Shown here: piece after piece, positions 10,616 through 21,299 of the stretch | How the letters are laid out: every line of letters begins with the position of its first letter | How positions within the stretch are numbered: the stretch's first letter is position 1 | Origin: Vandiemenella viatica | Taxonomy: Eukaryota > Arthropoda > Insecta > Orthoptera > Morabidae | Assembly: GCA_031002005.1 (NCBI GenBank) | Contig: CM061918.1 | Span: forward strand, 39,436,947-39,500,946 | DNA: 64,000 nucleotides | Direction of reading: 5' to 3' | The notes under the pieces: model-generated | The model's database searches: none | What the model was told of the DNA's origin: nothing | What the model saw: only the letters and a program-made list of their open reading frames with translations | Position numbers and translations under genes: made by a program

Positions 10616-11645
10616 GTGGGAAATCAGGGAGAGAGGTGCTGAAGAATATGCCTAAAGGAGAGAGAGAGAGACTGCGCATAAAACGTAACTAGGGAGAATA
10701 TCAAAGGTGCATGAAAGCTCCATCGCTATTACTTTATATGACCTTCCTGTTTCATAACGGACAGATACCGCGAAAATGTATTGTTCTCAGTTGAACTGAC
10801 GGCAATATTGCAGCCCGACGGGTTATTGCGAGTGCTTCCAGATAAAAGGTGCCCATCACAATTCGACTGAAACCGTAATACGTTCTTCATGGAATAGAGA
10901 TTTTTACCGGTAGAGCCTTCATGGAGAAATATGTTTCAGGGAGTTCACTGCCCACGGGATTATCTGCATGTACGGCGAAGCAAAGACTAGAGCAGTTCGA
11001 CGAAATAACGTCAACCTGTCGTACGTGTTATCATTTAATACAAGATTTGTTCCGAAAAGTTCTACAATCTTTCTGTTGTCAACATCATCTTGCAATGGGA
11101 AGATTGCTTAGTCACTATTCACCACTCAGATATAATTTCAGTAATTTCTTGATATTATCCATCGCTTTAGTAAGAAATTGTTTATCTCTCTTGTCAGAGT
11201 ATTATTCATTTACTAAAGAAGCAGGGAAGAGTCAAAAGTACACGTATTGTTAAATTCAACTTAACCGGGTATATTCCAACAAAATTGAGGATTTTCCTTC
11301 TTATGCCTTCCGTCCGTTTGGTTAGGGCTTTACGGATCCTCAAGGTCGATGGGGGAAGGATAAGGAAGCACCGGAAGGAAGGAAACACGTGAGATGTATA
11401 AAAACATGCAGATAAAGGTATGGCGCTTATTACATTTCTTGAAAATGGCGCTACAGAATTAAGTGCATATGACGGCTAAAGAATTTTGCTGAAAAGACTC
11501 ACAGAAAGAATAGACAGGATGTTGGGTCAACCGTATTCGTTATCATGATAGTGGAGGGAACGGGAAATTTCTGCAGAGGAAGAAAAATATTAGAATATAT
11601 GAATGTATGTCACATACCTTTCGTAAAACATGTTTTACTATGAAA
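10616..11645. other. Unassigned sequence
   Basis: Contains a short GA-rich run (10658-10672) but no gene, repeat boundary or RNA that I can support. Confidence 0.4.
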
Positions 11646-11885
11646 AGATTTTTTTTCTTATGACTTTACGCCTCGTCGACGTCGAGGTCATTAGAGGCAG
11701 GAGACAAGGAACGGGAAGGAATTCGGCCATGGCCTTTTGAAGGAAGCATCCCGGAAGTTGTCTGGAGTGATTTGGGGAAACCATGGAAAACCAAATTTGG
11801 ATGCCCAGACGGGGATTCGAACTGGAGTCGTCCCAAATGCGAGGCCAGAACGTTAACCGTTTACGCAACACGCTCGGTTTTATGA
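11646..11885 (-). mobile_element. SINE family 1, near full-length
   Basis: On the minus strand this reads from the tRNA-like head (accgagcgtgttgcgtaaac-type A box, then a ggttcgaatccc-type B box, seen on + as gggattcgaactgg at 11813) through the core with ggttttccatggtttcccc to the 3' end with cctcgacgtcgacgaggcg and an A-rich tail (T run at 11649-11657). It is about 240 bp long. Confidence 0.85.
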
Positions 11886-12129
11886 AAAGAAGATCATTGT
11901 GGGTGAGTATGTCCAAGACACTCCCATACACCCTGGAAATGATAAGAACAAATTACGGGAAGTCTACATCATTTGGTTTAACGTACACGATTGATTTCTT
12001 TTAGTTTGCATTGATTTTTGAAGGGTGGGGGAAGGGGGGGAGAGTTTGCACAATAAGCACATATCGCTCTTCTTGCAGTTTGAGTTGGACTCAGTGGGGC
12101 GAAAGAATGTTCGCTAGCAATAAGTTACC
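11886..12129. other. Unassigned sequence
   Basis: No gene; includes a G-rich run at about 12023-12042. Confidence 0.3.
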
Positions 12130-12350
12130 AGTTCTTTTCAGTTCCATGTGCTATAACCACCTTCACTTTTGACCACTGGTTTACTAAACCCTCTACTATT
12201 CATACTCACTGCTTCTAGATCACTTATTCCCTCTGCAACCTGAGATCCCACGAATTTGTCATCAGGCTTTGTTAGGAAAATATCCAACATGTTTCGTCCT
12301 CTCGTACCCTTTACTACTACTTGTGTAAAGCCTTTTTCCCTCACTAACAT
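12130..12350 (-). pseudogene. LINE endonuclease fragment (CR1/Jockey-like)
   Basis: The minus frame reads GFTQVV..TRG.NMLDIFLTKPD, then a VAEGISDLEAV segment and GFSKPVVK. This is the C-terminal part of an apurinic-type LINE endonuclease, where the usual motif is EGISDHxAV; here the catalytic-site histidine codon is changed (SDLEAV). The same family is present at 37450-38055 (SDHEAV intact) and 63040-63260. Only about 70 residues remain. Confidence 0.75.
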
Positions 12351-12488
12351 ACTACTACTACTCCTCTATAAAGCCTTTTACCCTCACTAACATATCTGAA
12401 AACCTCTGTTCCCTTGTATTATATTGTGAACATCGTCTACATCTCACATAAACCACGAAGTTGTTTAAGCTGTAGATTATAAACAAGT

Positions 12489-12731
12489 GTGACCGAGGAT
12501 GGTGGTGTAACGGTTAGCGTTCTCGCCTTGCATTCGGGAGGACGACGGTTCGATTCCCCATCCGGGCATCCAGATTTGGGTTTTCCATGGTTTCCCAAAT
12601 CACTCCAGGCAAATGCCGGGATGCTTCCTTCAAAAGGCCATGGCCGAATTCCTTCCCATTCTTGTCCCCCATCCTTTCACGTCTCTAAAGACCTAGCTGT
12701 TAAGAGACGTTAAGCAGTTAAAAAAAAAAAA
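12489..12731 (+). mobile_element. SINE family 1, full-length (3' end aagcagtt-A(n) type)
   Basis: Complete tRNA-like head with A box (gtggtgtaacggttagcg) and B box (ggttcgattcccc). It continues through the core ccagatttgggttttccatg and the 3' part ggccatggccgaattcctt to an end gagacgttaagcagtt followed by A(11). It matches the copy at 44335-44590, including the special 3' end, so at least two 3'-end subfamilies exist in this window. Confidence 0.92.
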
Positions 12732-12884
12732 TAAACATGTGATAGTATCTTGTGACCCGGAAGCGTTATGTGTCTGGACGTGAATTCCTTGTCGAACCTT
12801 TTCAGCAAACCTGAGGAGATGGTAACAACAATTTCATGACCTATTTTTGAAATAGCGACCGAATTTGTGTAAAGTTTGTTGAAT

Positions 12885-13050
12885 GACCAGCTAGTGGTCT
12901 TGTACCTCAGTGATTAAGGAGTCTATTCTCAAAATTCAGCGTCCCTTGTTCGGGTCAGCTGGGACGAGGAAGTTTTAAGAGTTATGTTTTATGATGTGAG
13001 TAAGCTAGGACATTCCGTGGTTCGGACTGCACGCTAAACTGTAGATCGAA
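12885..13050 (+). mobile_element. SINE family 2 fragment
   Basis: The tRNA-like head (gtcttgtacctcagtgattaaggagtc), a B-box-like ttgttcgggtc, and the diagnostic word ttccgtggttcggactgcac..taaactgtag match the order in the 45-kb copies (gcttccgtggttaggattccacgttaaactgtagg). It is diverged and truncated. Confidence 0.6.
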
Positions 13051-13123
13051 CGATGAGAAACGAAGCCATAACAAGATCGATTCTGTTAGCATGTTCTAAG
13101 ACCCCATCCGAAACTGTACTAAA

Positions 13124-13484
13124 GATGCGTTTCCACGACGTCTTGTAGGCGAGGCGGGACTGGACGGGACCTCATTAGCCGAAGTGTAGGGATGAGCGAG
13201 CGCGCGCCACAGGTTAGCCCTCGCTTACCTCGCCGCCACCTCCCCACCACGTTGCCTAGTGTCGTTTGGCACAGAGCACTTTACATAAACAGAAGGGGTG
13301 CGCACCGCTGCTGCAAACCGATGGCAACAGCGCTCCACTATGCACGCCTGTGATGTTTACCGACACAGAATGGGTAGCTGCGTCTCGTCCCCGCTAGCAG
13401 AGGCGGCCCTGTTCCCATGGCGTGTTGTTGAGTATTCGTCCCGTCCTGTCCCGCCTTCGTTACAAGACGTCGTGGGAACGCAGT
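13124..13484. mobile_element. GC-rich MITE with ~45-bp inverted ends
   Basis: The left end tgcgtttccacgacgtcttg..ggcgaggcgggactgg pairs with the right end ccgtcctgtcccgccttcgt..acaagacgtcgtgggaacgca. The interior is unusually GC-rich and has no transposase. I could not fix the target duplication, so the superfamily is open. It abuts the Helitron that begins next. Confidence 0.75.
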
Positions 13485-13828
13485 TTAATATTATAAATGC
13501 GAAAATAAGTCTGTTTGTTACGTTTTCATGACTAAACCGATCTTGATGAAATTTGACAAGGAAAAAACTGTGTTTAATTAGGGAGGATACAAGTTACTTT
13601 TTTCTGAATAAATAAAATATTTTGTCACGAAATTTTGAAAATTAACTGACCTGTGACAGACAGACGGATAGCGTGTGTAAATCTCTGTAATGTCATATCG
13701 GTCGCGCAGGCTTTGTTTCTCTCGCAATGAGTTTGTGGAACAACTTTTACATAACTTACAGCTTTCTATATCAAATTCTAGTAGTTAAATTCTAAGTCCA
13801 CGCGTATGAAGAAGCAGGTAACAGCTAG
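13485..13828 (+). mobile_element. Non-autonomous Helitron
   Basis: The 5' part has the widespread Helitron opening (taatattataaatgcg, aagtctgtttgtt, cttgatgaaatttg), and the 3' end reads ccacgcgtatgaagaagcag then aacagctag, a decayed form of the canonical hairpin plus CTAG terminus. There are no inverted repeats and no target duplication, as expected for Helitrons. The 3' hairpin is weakened by mutation. Confidence 0.65.
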
Positions 13829-13937
13829 ATTTTTTTATATACCTACACTTGACTTCAGACATAACGGAGTGGAAAAACTTTCTTTTGTAGCTAAGCAAGT
13901 CAGAGAGATGGGGAAAAAAATAGGAAAATGCCAAAAT

Positions 13938-14143
13938 CGAGGGCGGTGGGTGAGCAGTAACGCTTTAGTCTCGCATTCAAGAAGACGCGTGTTCGAATCC
14001 CCGTCCGACCATCCATATTTAGGTTTTCAGTGGTTTTCCGAAATAACTCAAAGCGAATTCCGGGATGGTTCCATCAAAAGGTCATGGCCGAATTCCTTCC
14101 CTTCGTTGCTGCCGTCCTTTCCCGCCACTAATGTCCTCGATTC
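13938..14143 (+). mobile_element. SINE family 1
   Basis: A box ggtgggtgagcagtaacgc, B box gttcgaatccccg, then the usual core and 3' part (aaggtcatggccgaattcct). It ends abruptly in tgtcctcgattc where a second copy begins. Confidence 0.85.
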
Positions 14144-14400
14144 CAACCGAGCGTGGTGGGTGAGTGGTAACGCTCTGGTCTCATATTCGGGAGGACGCGG
14201 GTTCGAAACCCCTTCCGGCTATGCTGATTTAGGTTTTCCGTGGTTTCCCGAAATCACTCCAGCCGAATTCCGGGATGTTTGCTCCAAAAGGCCATGGTTG
14301 AATTCCGCTGTTCCTTGGCAGTTCTTACACGCGCAGTCGACGAGGCGTAAAGCCACAAGCAAAAAAGAGAGAGAAAAAATAAAAAAAAAAATAAAAAAAT
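14144..14400 (+). mobile_element. SINE family 1, second copy joined to the first
   Basis: Starts with accgagcgtggtgggtgag and carries a clear B box (gggttcgaaacccc). It ends with cgaggcgtaaagccacaagc and a long A-rich tail. Immediately after it, 14414-14455 (ccccgttcttttccgcctat, aatgtccttgatt) again resembles SINE 3' body, so this copy may be nested in, or tandem with, other copies. Confidence 0.85.
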
Positions 14401-14455
14401 CTATGGACGAGTTTATTTATCCCCGTTCTTTTCCGCCTATAATGTCCTTGATTTT

Positions 14456-15030
14456 ATCTCTTTCCTTTGACGTATTAGTCCTAAGCCTCTTGCCAACATC
14501 CACCCAGGCTAAATCGCCAATACTGCTGTAGTAAGACAGTCAACACTTTTGAGGAACTTGGAAGGCTCAGTAAAAATATTTCCCTCGCAGATGCTTGAGT
14601 AATGGCGTCTTTTTTGGTCTTCGCCACAACAGTGCTGATGGCGCTAAAGTGTTTACCTGTTGACGAGCAGGTGTTTAGTGTCTGTAGGTGAGACACATTA
14701 TGGAGCGTCCAAACAGCATTAATGCAGAGCACGGATTGCCGGAAATGGCTCCTCGAAACAGAGTTACGTCCAGAGACCAGGTTAATGGCAGTGCTGTTAT
14801 CGCTATAAAGAGATTCCCACCTCCACTTCCTCCCTTTGCGGCATCATTGATAACTCGTATTCATCTTTCTGTAGAACTTTGTCCGCGTTTAACCAGGAAA
14901 AAATGAAAATCTAAGTGTCATATAAGAAATTTCCTCGAACCTAATTGCTTTCTTATTATGGGGTTGGAGGGAGATTGCCTTAGCGTTGCGAAAGCTTCGA
15001 TTTGCGCTTTCTACGTAACATTTCTCATAA
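14456..15030. other. Unassigned sequence
   Basis: No gene or boundary recognised. Confidence 0.35.
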
Positions 15031-15225
15031 GGGAGCGTCCATAAATTACGTGGCTCAATTTTAGCCCCTCTTGAATCTCCCCTCACCACACGTAGCCTGA
15101 CGTAGCTTTTGCCTAGACCCCTTCCTCCCCCCCCTTCCCCCACGTATGGTACGTAACGTTTTTCCCCATTAATTGCAGGAGACATTTTAAAAAGGACGAC
15201 TACAGCTTTATTTCTCTTTTTTTTA
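15031..15225. mobile_element. MITE family B, left part (gggagcgtccataaattacg end)
   Basis: A perfect family-B end followed by tggctcaattttagcccc, cctgacgtagcttttgcc and a C-rich run, then ctacagctttatttctc, all shared in order with 57113-57311. The right end is missing or unrecognisable. Confidence 0.7.
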
Positions 15226-15696
15226 TCACTTTATTTGAGTATTCTACGCAGCGATAGGAAAAACTCGCAGAATAATTCGTTACATAACGGCGAGAGAGAG
15301 TCTGAATGAAGACGTTGGTACTAGAATGAGATGCTTAATATTACGTCACGAAACTTGATCCGCGTGTAACTCGAGTAGTAACCAATAATTCGGTGGACCT
15401 GGCGTGCTGAACGGGTTGGCGCTGCCATCTGGTGACAGAGACGAGAACCAGATTCAAGGTCACGTCCTGCTGTCTATCGCCAGAGACATCGAACTCGATT
15501 CAAAATTAAATAAACCGTGTGTAAAATGTGTACGTACATTAATATTTGGAAGCTGGGTGCAGGTAACACGGTTGCTATTGCAGTGATATGCAGGATTAGA
15601 TAAAAAAAAATGGTATTATGTTCCACTTTATTTAAGTTTAATTCCACTCGGGTGCTATAGGATCAAATGGATCCTTTTCACCGATGAAAAGTTGAA
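15226..15696. other. Unassigned sequence
   Basis: No gene or repeat boundary recognised. Confidence 0.3.
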
Positions 15697-15838
15697 TTGG
15701 AAACAAGTAACTGGAACAATCCCGGCATTAGCATGGCATGATTTCGGTAAACAAAAATCAATATGGCCAGACGGGATTTGAACCCATGTCATTCGAAATG
15801 CCAGGTCAGAACCATCGCTTACCAACCTGCTTGGAGTT
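15697..15838 (-). mobile_element. SINE family 1 head, diverged
   Basis: The minus strand reads A-box to B-box to core of SINE 1 (on + : atggccagacgggatttgaa, tgccaggtcagaacc, gatttcggtaaac). The 3' half is absent or diverged. Confidence 0.6.
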
Positions 15839-17525
15839 AAAACAACGTAAATTGTACAGAATTTATTTGTGCAGTTAATTTATTGATGAATGTCATTCAG
15901 ATATCGACTAGAGAGGTACCATCGAAAATCTTTTTCCCTTTGAATAATTTGTATATTAATCGCAATAAGCAATATTTTTATAAATAAACTAGTGTAAGCA
16001 TGTTACAGTCTTTTGCTTATCGTCACGGGTCTAGAATAGTTCCAGTTTTTACGATGAAAGATTATGACAGGTTGAACTGATCTGGCCAAATATAAGCTTG
16101 ACCTGTGTTTCACCCTTAGCATAAATAAAATCTCTTTTGCTAGAAGAACTCAGAAGTATTAATAGAGGTAGGTGTTTAGCATGGACAGCAAAGATCGCGC
16201 TATCGTGTAACTGTTTCAAAGGTCATACACTCGAACTTGCTTAAATACGAATTTGACCCATAAAGTTAAATCTGCAAACTTTTTTTAAAAAAATCCTGTT
16301 TGCTTCGAAAGCATCACGTTGTTTATTATTGATAGTGGACAAACACTCATAATGTAAACATTGGTCATAGTATCTGTGACGGCCAGAGAACTTAATACAC
16401 ATTCCATATTACGAAACAGTTGAGCAACTCCGCAGAAATAAGTTGCCAGAATAGTCGATTCGGTGACACATTTGGTCTGATGTCCATTTAAAATAACCTA
16501 ATAACTCACGTACAGCGAACATGAATAAAGACCAATAACGAAAGAAACAATATGAAAATAAAATTTAATGAATGTATTATGCCAATTAATTTGGTAGCAG
16601 TGGCTTAGTTATTAAATTGTAGACATAACCACGAATTCCTTCTAATGGTATCTCTGGTCTCTGTTTTGTGAGCGAAGGCTGACACGTGACACCATTCTCC
16701 AGCCAATAGCTATCGAGGTGAGTGGGTGACCTAACGAAATAATATAGTAGATTATAATCTGAAGTGCCAAAAGAAATGGGAAACATGACAATATCGTATG
16801 GGCGCACTTTTGCCCGGCGTTTCAACCAGGCACGGTATTGATTCAACAAGTCGTCCGAAATCCCCTGAACAAATATTCAGTTACGCCTCTTCTACAGCCG
16901 TCCGTAATTGGTAAAGTGTTGCCGGTGCAAGAAGAAATATTGAAATAAGATCAAGTAGGAAAATTCGGTATTTTAAAAGCTGATGTTGAAATTGATGGAG
17001 AGCAAAACGATATCGAAAGCAAAGTAGCATTAACAAAAAGATATTAAAAAAAATAACCAGTGACCTGTGAAAACCTATACACAACGGAGCATCTTGCGCA
17101 AATGAATCTTTTTTAGTTCAGCAGTAAGCCTTCCAATTACAACAAAGGATTGAAGCATTCAAAATGTGACAACATAAAAGTTGAAAATCAAGAAGGCAGA
17201 GATAGTACGAAATTAACGGGTCTTGAAAATGATGTCTCAAGAAATAAGTTTGTTGAAAAAGTTTCACAGTCTTTAGAAAGAAGATATATGGGTAACTAGA
17301 TTACCAGTGGAATTACGTTATCTTCTGTGTGACTAGGAGAACTTTTTTTCTGATATCGACCACAAAATGCAGTGGTGCACCTATAAGCACTTCGTTAATC
17401 TTAAGAAATTCTTACTGCGCAGTAAACCGATCTCACAGTAACGATTTTCTCTTAGCCCGATGATGAAACAGCACCGTGCGGAGAAACTCGCATCAAGAAG
17501 TCCAAAACCTGATACTGTAATCGTT
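15839..17525. other. AT-rich intergenic, no gene seen
   Basis: Several open frames of 60-90 codons are present, but none has a recognisable motif or plausible splice context. No known repeat was identified. Confidence 0.4.
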
Positions 17526-18456
17526 ATCATCATCATCATCATCATCATTAGATGTTTCCACTTTTGCGGGTCATCCTGAACATCATCTTCCATGCCTGGT
17601 GGTCATTCTAAGACTTTTCTTCCATCACTTTTCTCCACACGACTTCTTTAGCCTCTGCATCTTTCTTCACTTGGTCCATCCATCTTGCCCGAGGTCATCC
17701 AACTGGTCTCCTTCCCTTCCTGCTGTTCATCAGTGCTACTTTCGGCATCCTCCCTTCCTCCATCCTCATAACATGTCCTAACCACTGCAGTCTTTTCCTC
17801 CTTAACATCTCTTCTAATGCTTCAACTTGTAGTCTGACCCTGATGTTTTTATTCTAATTTTGTCTTTCCTCGTTACATTCTCTATCCCTCTCAGAAACTT
17901 AAGCTGCCACCTGCAATCTACTGATGTCTCTCTTTGTGCACGTCCATGTTTCAGAACCATAAGTCAGTATTGGCTAGTAATATACTTTATAGCGCAGAAT
18001 TTTGGCATACTTCCCTATATTCCACCTCCAGATTACATCCTTTATCTGATGATTTAATTGTCCACTCTTCCTTCCTCTCTGACCTATTTATTCCTCCATC
18101 TTTTCACTGAAAGTTATCTTGCTTCCCAGATACACAAACGATTCTACCCATTCCAATTTCTTGCCGTTCAGTAACACATCCTTCAAAGGACCAGTGTTTC
18201 TTGTTATCTTCATAATTTTGGTCATCACACTATCTCCAGGCCATGTTTACCCATTGCAGTCCACCATTTCCGTAATTCTCTTTCCAGGATCCTGCTCTGT
18301 CTCCTCCCATATTATTATGTCATCAGCATATGCTATCACCTTCAGCTCTGTTGGATCTCTGTGTCCCTGGACTAATACGTATAATACTACATTAAACAGG
18401 ACAGGTGACAATACACTTCCTTGTATCGTTATACCGTCCCTAATAGTGTAGTGCAA
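17526..18456 (-). pseudogene. RTE-like LINE, RT and C-terminal region, broken
   Basis: Reading leftward from 18456, the first frame carries QGSVLSPVLFNVVL (RT motif 4) and VIAYADDIIIWEE (the catalytic YADD box). After a stop, later frames give WVESFVYLGSKI, LTYGSETWTC, LQWLGHVMRMEEGRMP and RARWMDQVKKDAEA, the C-terminal order of RTE-type LINE proteins. At least four stops or frameshifts separate the pieces. The 3' end runs into a (GAT)n tract (tcatcatcatcatcatcatc on +, 17526-17549), which may be its tail. Endonuclease and N-terminal RT are missing, so it is a 5'-truncated dead copy. Confidence 0.85.
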
Positions 18457-18459
18457 ATT

Positions 18460-18640
18460 GCCGTCTACTCACGCTCGAACTGGCTCAGTTATTCCTGCCT
18501 ACCGGTCTTCTCTACCCGGCTGAGCTATGCCCGCTGGAATTACCCGAGGCTTGGTGATCAGACGAAGGCTCGGTGGACAAACGAAGACTCGGCGGACATA
18601 CGAAGAAGGCTCGGCGGACATACGAAGGCTCGGCAATGCA
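18460..18640. repeat. tRNA-like fragment and short ~20-bp tandem repeat
   Basis: On the minus strand about 18470-18535 reads gggcatagctcagccgggta, a tRNA/SINE-like 5' part. Next to it, 18548-18640 holds about five imperfect copies of a ~20-bp unit (gaaggctcggcggacatac). No complete tRNA can be folded by eye. Confidence 0.5.
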
Positions 18641-19129
18641 GGAACGGCGCATAGTGTCTTCCTCGCCCGAGCCGTGTAACAAGTATGGTACATCATAGAA
18701 AACTGGACAAGATTTTACAGCAGGAGCATTTTAGAATCTACAGAATATCATTGACTACTACCAACATTTTCTGTAAGTTCTATCAATTGAATCGTTGTCG
18801 ACATGAAGTGTAATGTGTATGTGTTTGATAAACATATGTAACGGAAGTAGGTATTACAAACCATGAGATCAGAACACAGTGCAACAAGAACCATAACATT
18901 AATGAGTTACCTGTAGTTACTGACAAACATAAAGTATACCCTGAATCGACATTTAGTGCATTATGATTTATACAGAAGCTTCAAAAACATGTGACATCTT
19001 GTAAGGATTTGTACCTATTAGTGCACGACATTGAACCCACTTTATTGACGTAACTGATATCGCTCTCATACCTGATTCTAAATAATCAAAAGATCATTCG
19101 TTTTTTCAGGAGAAAAATTGTTCCACTTT
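18641..19129. other. Unassigned sequence
   Basis: No gene or repeat boundary recognised. Confidence 0.3.
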
Positions 19130-19437
19130 TATGAAATGCCGCAACTTCGCCGCAAAAATGTTGAAATGTGGTGCAATCTTCAGATGGTGGTGTCATGTCG
19201 GTAGCTTTGGGGGTGTGGGAGATATGAGGGTTGAAATTGGTCAACGGAGGGTGTCTTCATGTTTCGACCAAAGACATGTGTGTCCCTATATTCACTTTGC
19301 AGCCATAAATACCCTGCGCAGATCACTGATGTTTGTGTGGTATTAGCCTCGAGTCTCCCATTGTGCACTATAGTGGTTACATGTCAGTAGCTGTCAATCA
19401 AAATTCTTTACAAGCACAAAGTCGTGGGTACCAGCTA

Positions 19438-19438
<1 letters not shown>
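19130..19438 (+). mobile_element. Non-autonomous Helitron 3' part with internal repeat copy
   Basis: The end gtcgtgggtaccagctag (CTAG at 19435-19438) followed by T is a Helitron-type 3' terminus, with a weak cac..gtg hairpin before it. The preceding 250 bp (gtgtgggagatatgagggt, catgtttcgaccaaaga, gatcactgatgtttgtgtgg) is the reverse complement of the unit of the tandem repeat at 6670-7530. The 5' end was not located. Confidence 0.55.

Positions 19439-19484
<46 letters not shown>
19439..19484. repeat. (TA)n microsatellite
   Basis: About 46 bp of uninterrupted TA directly after the Helitron 3' end. Confidence 0.97.
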
Positions 19485-19485
<1 letters not shown>

Positions 19486-20260
19486 CTTTCTTGAAATGTG
19501 ATGTGACCAACAGTGGTGTAGCTAGGTCAACAAGGGCCCCGGTGCAAAAAATTTATTTTGGGCCCTCAGGCCAGATGGGCGATCTTTTTTTTTGCTTTGT
19601 GTTGCTGGTAAGGGCCCCCTGAGCAGTGAGAGGGCCCTTAGTGAGGGGCTTCCTTCCTGTGTCTCAGGGACCCCCTTAGACGACTATAGAGCTAAAAAAT
19701 AAGTTCGCCAGTTTGCCATGAAGGCTCGTGGGCCTCTGAAATGCGCTTTGGGGCCCCCTGAGTGTAGGGGCCCCGGTGCACTGCACCGCCTAGCGCCATA
19801 GTAGCTACGCCCCTGGTGACCAAAGTGGAGACATTAATCTTTAAAATGACACCTCATTTAACTGTATCGGTTAGATATCAAGGGAGATATAAGTAGCTCG
19901 TGATAGAAAAATTGATACTTTTGCTCTTTAAGGGTCGAATTTCAAAAATTCCTTTTTTAATACATGTTGTCACCAAAGCGGGGATATTAATCTTTAAAAT
20001 TATACTTCATTTATCGATTTCGGTTACGTATCCAAAGAGATAAATGGCTCGTGACACAAAAAAACTGCATTCTAGAAATATTGACAAGTTTCTCCTTTAA
20101 GGGTCGCATTTGGAAAAATTACTTTCTTAAAATATGATGTGAGCAAAGTAGATACCTTAATATTTAAAATAATACCTCATTATTGATTTCGGTTAGGTAT
20201 GAAGGGAGATTACGGCTTGTGACAGAAAAATACCTTCTAGAAATAATACATGTATGATTA
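19485..20260. repeat. Tandem repeat, ~150-170-bp unit, about three copies, first one split by a hAT MITE
   Basis: The words gaccaaagtggagacattaa (19818), caccaaagcggggatattaa (19971) and gagcaaagtagataccttaa (20141) begin successive units. Each unit shares ttaaaat.a.acctcatt, cggttag.tat, aagggaga and ctcgtgaca. The start of the first unit (ttgaaatgtgatgtgaccaa, 19491) is separated from the rest by the MITE at 19511-19815. Confidence 0.85.
19511..19815. mobile_element. hAT MITE with perfect 8-bp target duplication
   Basis: Ends cagtggtgtagctagg and (inverted) caggggcgtagctactat are flanked by gtgaccaa on both sides (19503-19510 and 19816-19823), the 8-bp duplication typical of hAT elements. 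The interior is rich in gggccc words and a T run (atgggcgatctttttttt), also seen in the inverse copy at 53625-54024. No coding capacity. Confidence 0.95.
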
Positions 20261-20934
20261 CCGCCTAGTGGAATACCGACGTACGAGATTTGTGTTCAGC
20301 ACATTAAAACTACGTTCATAGGTTTTCGTTGTGAAAAATTCCATTCACTTACGTATTACGCGCAGTTCACAAAAAAATTACGCTGAATATTCTTCTCCTG
20401 ATCACTGGCCAAGCGTGCATTGTATGCTCGAGTAGTCGAGTCAGCGACAATATTCCATCGTCCATGGTCTTTACTGTTTACAGTGATAGAAGTTATGGCT
20501 CGCTGATCAGCCCCACTGGAGACGAGTTCACAGAGTGGTCCGTTTTAATCTCTGACCTTTTCTCTGTTATTGAGTTCTTTGTTTGGAGTCTGCTCTCCTC
20601 TTTCTCTGTGTATCTCATTCCCTCTGTGAAGCCGCTTCTGGTCGATATACATGTCTCCTCTAAGGGTTGCGCCGGGCGTTGTATAGGCTCGGAACATTTC
20701 TGTCGTCCGTGAACGAATTCCGCTGAATAGACTCTTTTGGTAATTGTTAGAGTAGTCTAATAAAAATTGTAAGATGCACTTAATTTTTTTCTGCCTATTT
20801 AATATTAGTTTAAACCTTTACTCATTAATCGCTTTACTTCATGCGCATATATGAAGTACCTAATACGAAACCAATAAATATAAGTCTAGCCCGAAGATTG
20901 GTTGGATCCTCCAAAAGGAGGCATAGTAAGCCAT
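20261..20934. other. Unassigned sequence
   Basis: An 82-codon open frame at 20464-20712 has no recognised motif. No repeat identified. Confidence 0.35.
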
Positions 20935-21130
20935 TGTGTCAGAGGTAGGACGACCAATTCCTTTCGTCTGGGACCTACAGTTTAACGTGGAGTCCGAACC
21001 ACTCAACGACTCAAGCTCATTTGATCAAACACAACTCTTAAAAGCCCTGTGCGCACCCGGACTTGAACCAGGGACCAGAGCAGCGAACCTTTGGAAAGCG
21101 AGTGCCTAACTACTGAGCTACCCGACCGCT
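20935..21130 (-). mobile_element. SINE family 2
   Basis: On the minus strand a tRNA-like head reads cggtcgggtagctcagtagt (A box) and ctggttcaagtccggg (B box), then the body with ttcggactccacgttaaact and gtaggtccc. The order matches the 45-kb copies. Confidence 0.8.
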
Positions 21131-21299
21131 CATTTACAGTTATGAATTTTAACCACCAACAGAATTTAAAATATGGATACTGTACAGCCCTAATGTAAAT
21201 GACATTAATCAATTACTAACGAATAACATTTTTGTTATTACTTGCAGAAATAATTAAATAACAAACTGTTATGAATCCGACAAAACAGAACATACAGTA

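Noticed and set aside
12489..12560. tRNA gene
   Set aside because: A and B boxes are present, but the anticodon and acceptor arms do not pair and a SINE body follows. The same holds for the other heads.
13806..14531. 241-codon plus-strand frame
   Set aside because: It runs through two SINE copies and an A-rich tail; chance open frame.
18119..18451. 110-codon plus-strand frame
   Set aside because: Antisense of the minus-strand RTE-like RT region that contains YADD.
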